This document shows, one piece after another, positions 5,493 through 7,928 of a DNA stretch of 7,928 nucleotides (positions are counted from its first letter, which is position 1; each line of letters starts with the position of its first letter). The stretch lies in NCBI GenBank assembly GCA_031278255.1, contig JAITKU010000065.1, positions 1 to 7,928 on the forward strand, given 5' to 3'. A program made the translations under genes and the position numbers. A model generated the notes under the pieces. The model did not search any database. It had not been told where the DNA came from and worked only from the letters and a program-made list of their open reading frames with translations. The DNA comes from Eubacteriales Family XIII. Incertae Sedis bacterium. GTDB lineage: Bacteria > Bacillota > Clostridia > Peptostreptococcales > Anaerovoracaceae.

Positions 5493-7115
5493 ATGAAAGC
5501 GGATTTGCTTATAAAGAGTCGCGCCGTTTTTTCCGGCGCGACGGATACGCCCTTTCCCGGCTACGTGGCGGTAAGGGGCAATCGGATCGGCGCGGTCGGA
5601 AAGGGAGAGGGCGGCGCCGAGGACCTGATCGACGGAAAAACAAAGGTGATCGACGCGGGGGACCGGCTCGTAATGCCGGGCTTCCACGACAGCCATGTGC
5701 ATTTGCTCATGGCGGGCCTGTATCGTCGCTACGTGAATCTGATCGCGGCGCGCTCCGAGGCGGAGGCGGCGCGGATGACGGCGGAGGCGGCCGAGAAAGA
5801 CCCGTGCAAGGACGGCTTTGTGATCGGCTTCGGCTGGTATCACGTCTTTTGGGACGAGAAAAGGCTCCCGCGCAAGGAGAACCTCGACAGATATTTTAAG
5901 GACAGGCCCGTGTTGCTCGTGAACGCGGAGGCGCACGGCGTATGGGTGAACAGCAAGGCGCTGGCGCTGGCCGGTATCACGCGGGATACAAAGGACCCTT
6001 TCGGCGGAAAGATAGAGCGGGACGAACACGGGGAAGCGACGGGCTTTCTGTACGAGGGCGCGTCCGGCCTCGTCACGCGCCACGCGTTCGCCTTTTCGCC
6101 GGAGCGGGAAGCGGAAATCCTGCGGGCCTTTATGGAGGGCGCGGCCGCCTACGGCATTACCTCCGTCAACGATGTGATGCCGTATTTTCACGGCAACATG
6201 GGCAGCGTGGCGGCTTACGGCGCGCTCGACGCGCGGGGCGGACTCAGCGTCAGGATACACGCCGCGCCGAATCTGCTCGGCGATCTTGACGAGGTACTCG
6301 CGTGGCAAAAAAAATACAATTCCGATAAGCTGCGCGTGGATATGGTGAAGCAGTTCCTCGACGGTGTGAGTACGACGCATACGGCGCTCGTGCTGGAGGA
6401 CTACACGGACGCGCCGGGCAACAGGGGCAGCGCGCTGTTCCGTCTGGAATCCATCGAAAAGGCCGTGCCGGAGGCGCACCGGCGGGCCTTGTCGGTCAAG
6501 CTGCATTCCTGCGGCGACGCGTCGCTCAGGCTGGCGCTCGACTTCTATGAAAAGGCGTACAAGCTGCACGGGAATACCGGCGCCCGTCACGCGATAGAGC
6601 ATTGCGAGATGGTGTCCGAGCGGGATATGCCGCGCTTCGGCGCGCTCGGGGTGATCCCCTCCGTGCAGCCCGAACATCTGGCGCTGACGCAGCGCTTCGC
6701 GGAGAATCCGTATTTTGTTACGCTCGGAAAGGAGCGCGCGGACAAGACTTGGCCGTTTAAGAGTCTGCTCGCGTCCGCCGGCGTACTCGCGATCGGCAGC
6801 GATTGCCCCGTTGTGGACAGCAATCCCTTTCTCGAGATATACCGCGCCGTGACGCGACTCCACAACGACGGGGAACCGGCGGGCGGCTGGAATCCCACGC
6901 AGAAGCTGACGCTCGCGGAGATATTGAAATGCTATACATGGGGTTCCGCCTACGGCGTGCGCCGCGAAAACGAGATCGGCACGCTGGCGCCGGGGTACTT
7001 CGCGGATATCGCGATCCTCTCCGGGAATCCGTTCACGGAGAATGTGTCGGCATTGCAGGAAGGCAAGGTTGACTTCACCGTTATGGACGGGGAGGTGATC
7101 TACGCGCGCGGATAA
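5493..7115 (+). CDS. YtcJ-type metal-dependent amidohydrolase
   Basis: This 540-residue protein belongs to the amidohydrolase superfamily (Amidohydro_3/YtcJ group), and its length is typical of that group. Visible features are the N-terminal beta-sandwich strand, the metal-binding HxH at His68/His70 (GFHDSHVHLLMAG), VKQFLDGV near residue 285, His338 (KLHSCGDASL), His370 (HAIEHCEMV) and the catalytic Asp437 (AIGSDCPV). It ends with the usual C-terminal sandwich (LAPGYFADIAILSGNPF). There is no signal peptide, so it is probably cytoplasmic. Characterised relatives include an N-substituted formamide deformylase, but most members have no known substrate. AGGGG (5481-5485) lies seven bases before ATG 5493. 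It follows the AguB-like gene by 60 bases in the same direction and is likely the last gene of the sigma-54 operon. A pathway in which it opens or deformylates a compound for the nitrilase-type enzyme is plausible inference. Confidence 0.92.
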   Translation: MKADLLIKSRAVFSGATDTPFPGYVAVRGNRIGAVGKGEGGAEDLIDGKTKVIDAGDRLVMPGFHDSHVHLLMAGLYRRYVNLIAARSEAEAARMTAEAAEKDPCKDGFVIGFGWYHVFWDEKRLPRKENLDRYFKDRPVLLVNAEAHGVWVNSKALALAGITRDTKDPFGGKIERDEHGEATGFLYEGASGLVTRHAFAFSPEREAEILRAFMEGAAAYGITSVNDVMPYFHGNMGSVAAYGALDARGGLSVRIHAAPNLLGDLDEVLAWQKKYNSDKLRVDMVKQFLDGVSTTHTALVLEDYTDAPGNRGSALFRLESIEKAVPEAHRRALSVKLHSCGDASLRLALDFYEKAYKLHGNTGARHAIEHCEMVSERDMPRFGALGVIPSVQPEHLALTQRFAENPYFVTLGKERADKTWPFKSLLASAGVLAIGSDCPVVDSNPFLEIYRAVTRLHNDGEPAGGWNPTQKLTLAEILKCYTWGSAYGVRRENEIGTLAPGYFADIAILSGNPFTENVSALQEGKVDFTVMDGEVIYARG

Positions 7116-7151
7116 GGGCGGGCCTGTGCCGGGCTCTTCGACGCGGCGGCG

Positions 7152-7820
7152 CTACGCGAGGTAGCGGAACACCCCTTTTACAAGCCCGAGAATCCGCACA
7201 TCCGTGAGGATGATCGGACTCATGGACGCGTTCTCGGGCTGCAGCCGTATGCGGCCGTTCTCGCGGTAGAAAGTCTTGACGGTCGCTTCGCTCTCGAAGC
7301 CGTCCACCATGGCCACGACGATGTCGCCGTTTTCGGCGGTTTCCTGTTGCCGCACGAGTATGTAGTCGCCGTCGCAGATGCCCGCTTCTATCATGCTGTC
7401 GCCGTGTACCGTCAGCATGAAGCCGGTTCCGCTCGGCATGAAGCGGGCCGGGACGGGGATGCTGTCCTCGATGTTTTCTTCCGCCAGCACGGGGCTGCCG
7501 GCCGCGATGCGACCCACGACGGGCACGTCCACGATGTCTATCCTGTCGGAACGCGTGTTCTCCGCGGCCCTTTGTTCACCGTCCGGCGGCGCGTCCTCCT
7601 GTGTGCCGGCGCCGGTCAGCATGAGCGCGCGCGGCTTGGCCGGGTCTTTCTTGATGTAACCCTTGCGCGCGAGCCGAGCCAGATCGTTGTGCGCGGTGGA
7701 CGTGGACTTGATGTGCAGGGCCGTGCATATCTCGCGCACGGTGGGCGGGTAGCCTTTCAGCCGCAACTCCTCTTTCATATAATCGAGTATCTGCCGTTCG
7801 CGCTTCTTCAAAACTTCCAT
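7152..7820 (-). CDS. lexA: LexA repressor (SOS regulator)
   Basis: This 222-residue SOS repressor and self-cleaving S24 peptidase represses DNA-damage genes until RecA filaments trigger its cleavage. The N-terminal winged helix-turn-helix (~1-70) carries the family text LKGYPPTVREICTALHIKST. The cleavage site Ala107-Gly108 sits in VVGRIAAGSP. The catalytic pair is Ser142 (VHGDSMIEAGICDGD) and Lys182 (EATVKTFYR). The protein is somewhat longer than the roughly 200 residues common for LexA. The excess is a polar, acidic linker (~70-95) between the DNA-binding and peptidase domains. The start is fixed by the conserved N-terminus and a strong GGAGGAG ribosome site (complement of 7828-7834). The promoter and an overlapping SOS box lie about 70-107 bases upstream, so autorepression is expected. 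It is convergent with the amidohydrolase gene (36 bases between stops) and is not part of that operon. Confidence 0.98.
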   Translation of the reverse strand: MEVLKKRERQILDYMKEELRLKGYPPTVREICTALHIKSTSTAHNDLARLARKGYIKKDPAKPRALMLTGAGTQEDAPPDGEQRAAENTRSDRIDIVDVPVVGRIAAGSPVLAEENIEDSIPVPARFMPSGTGFMLTVHGDSMIEAGICDGDYILVRQQETAENGDIVVAMVDGFESEATVKTFYRENGRIRLQPENASMSPIILTDVRILGLVKGVFRYLA

Positions 7821-7888
7821 AGCCTGACTCCTCCGCGCGCGTTCGCGCGCTTTCGTGAAAAATGCAAGGATCGCATGACGTTAAGGCT

Positions 7889-7917
7889 ATTGTATCACAA
7901 TCCGAACGGAATGTAAA
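7889..7917 (-). promoter_or_regulatory. Promoter of lexA (sigma-70/A type)
   Basis: Read on the - strand, TTTACA (7917-7912) is a one-mismatch -35. After exactly 17 bases comes TACAAT (7894-7889), a one-mismatch -10. TGA before the -10 gives an extended -10 (TG-N-TACAAT). The start is predicted near 7882, leaving a leader of about 60 bases. The -35 is overlapped by the SOS box, which supports a LexA-controlled promoter. Confidence 0.8.
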
Positions 7918-7927
7918 CATGCGTTCT
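7914..7927 (-). promoter_or_regulatory. SOS box (LexA operator) upstream of lexA
   Basis: The - strand reads AGAACGCATGTTTA. Against the Gram-positive consensus CGAACRNRYGTTYC, the core GAAC-GCAT-GTTT fits at every position and only the two outermost bases differ. It covers part of the lexA -35, so LexA binding would block the promoter. It is near the right edge, so a divergent gene beyond the window could share it. Confidence 0.75.
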
Positions 7928-7928
7928 G

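Noticed and set aside
5439..6863. A 474-residue open frame on the - strand opposite the amidohydrolase gene.
   Set aside because: It lies wholly antisense to a gene with clear catalytic motifs. The Arg/His/Val-rich translation is typical of a shadow frame in GC-rich DNA, and no family is recognisable.
7116..7151. A bidirectional terminator between the convergent amidohydrolase and lexA genes.
   Set aside because: The 36 bases are GC-rich, but I see no stable stem followed by a T-run on either strand.

Overview
The window is a GC-rich bacterial segment, most likely from Bacillota (Clostridia-like). The pointers are AGGAGG-type ribosome binding sites, a GAAC-N4-GTTC-type SOS box, a NhaC-family transporter and a PAS-type sigma-54 activator. 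Taxonomy is inferred from gene content, not from a marker gene. Five protein genes are supported: four on the + strand, then lexA convergent on the - strand. No tRNA, rRNA, CRISPR array, insertion sequence or phage gene was seen.

Region 1-161 holds no gene I can support. It carries three inverted repeats packed into about 105 bases. The second and third share one strand, so they cannot both form. They lead into a CoxE-like VWA-domain protein (162-1355). After a 44-base gap comes a PAS/AAA+/Fis sigma-54-dependent activator (1400-2770).

Region 2771-3110 is a classical sigma-54 control region. It has three copies of a GTAAG-N6-CTTAC palindrome (2793-2808, 2812-2827, 2903-2918), an IHF/HU-like site (2955-2967) and a near-consensus -24/-12 promoter (2993-3008). 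Predicted transcription starts near 3019. The promoter reads into a compact operon: a NhaC-family antiporter-like transporter (3111-4526), an AguB-like nitrilase-superfamily amidase (4557-5432) and a YtcJ-type metal-dependent amidohydrolase (5493-7115). The simplest reading is one regulon. The PAS activator senses a cue, binds the palindromes and turns on uptake or exchange plus two-step hydrolysis of an amide, carbamoyl or formyl compound. The substrate is unknown.

The last part is lexA on the - strand (7820 to 7152). Its promoter is visible, with TTTACA and TACAAT 17 bases apart, and an SOS box overlaps the -35. This indicates autorepression. lexA converges on the amidohydrolase gene with only 36 bases between the stops and looks unrelated to the catabolic operon.

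The most interesting signals are the complete enhancer/promoter/activator/operon set with its unassigned substrate, and the cluster of alternative stem-loops at the left edge.
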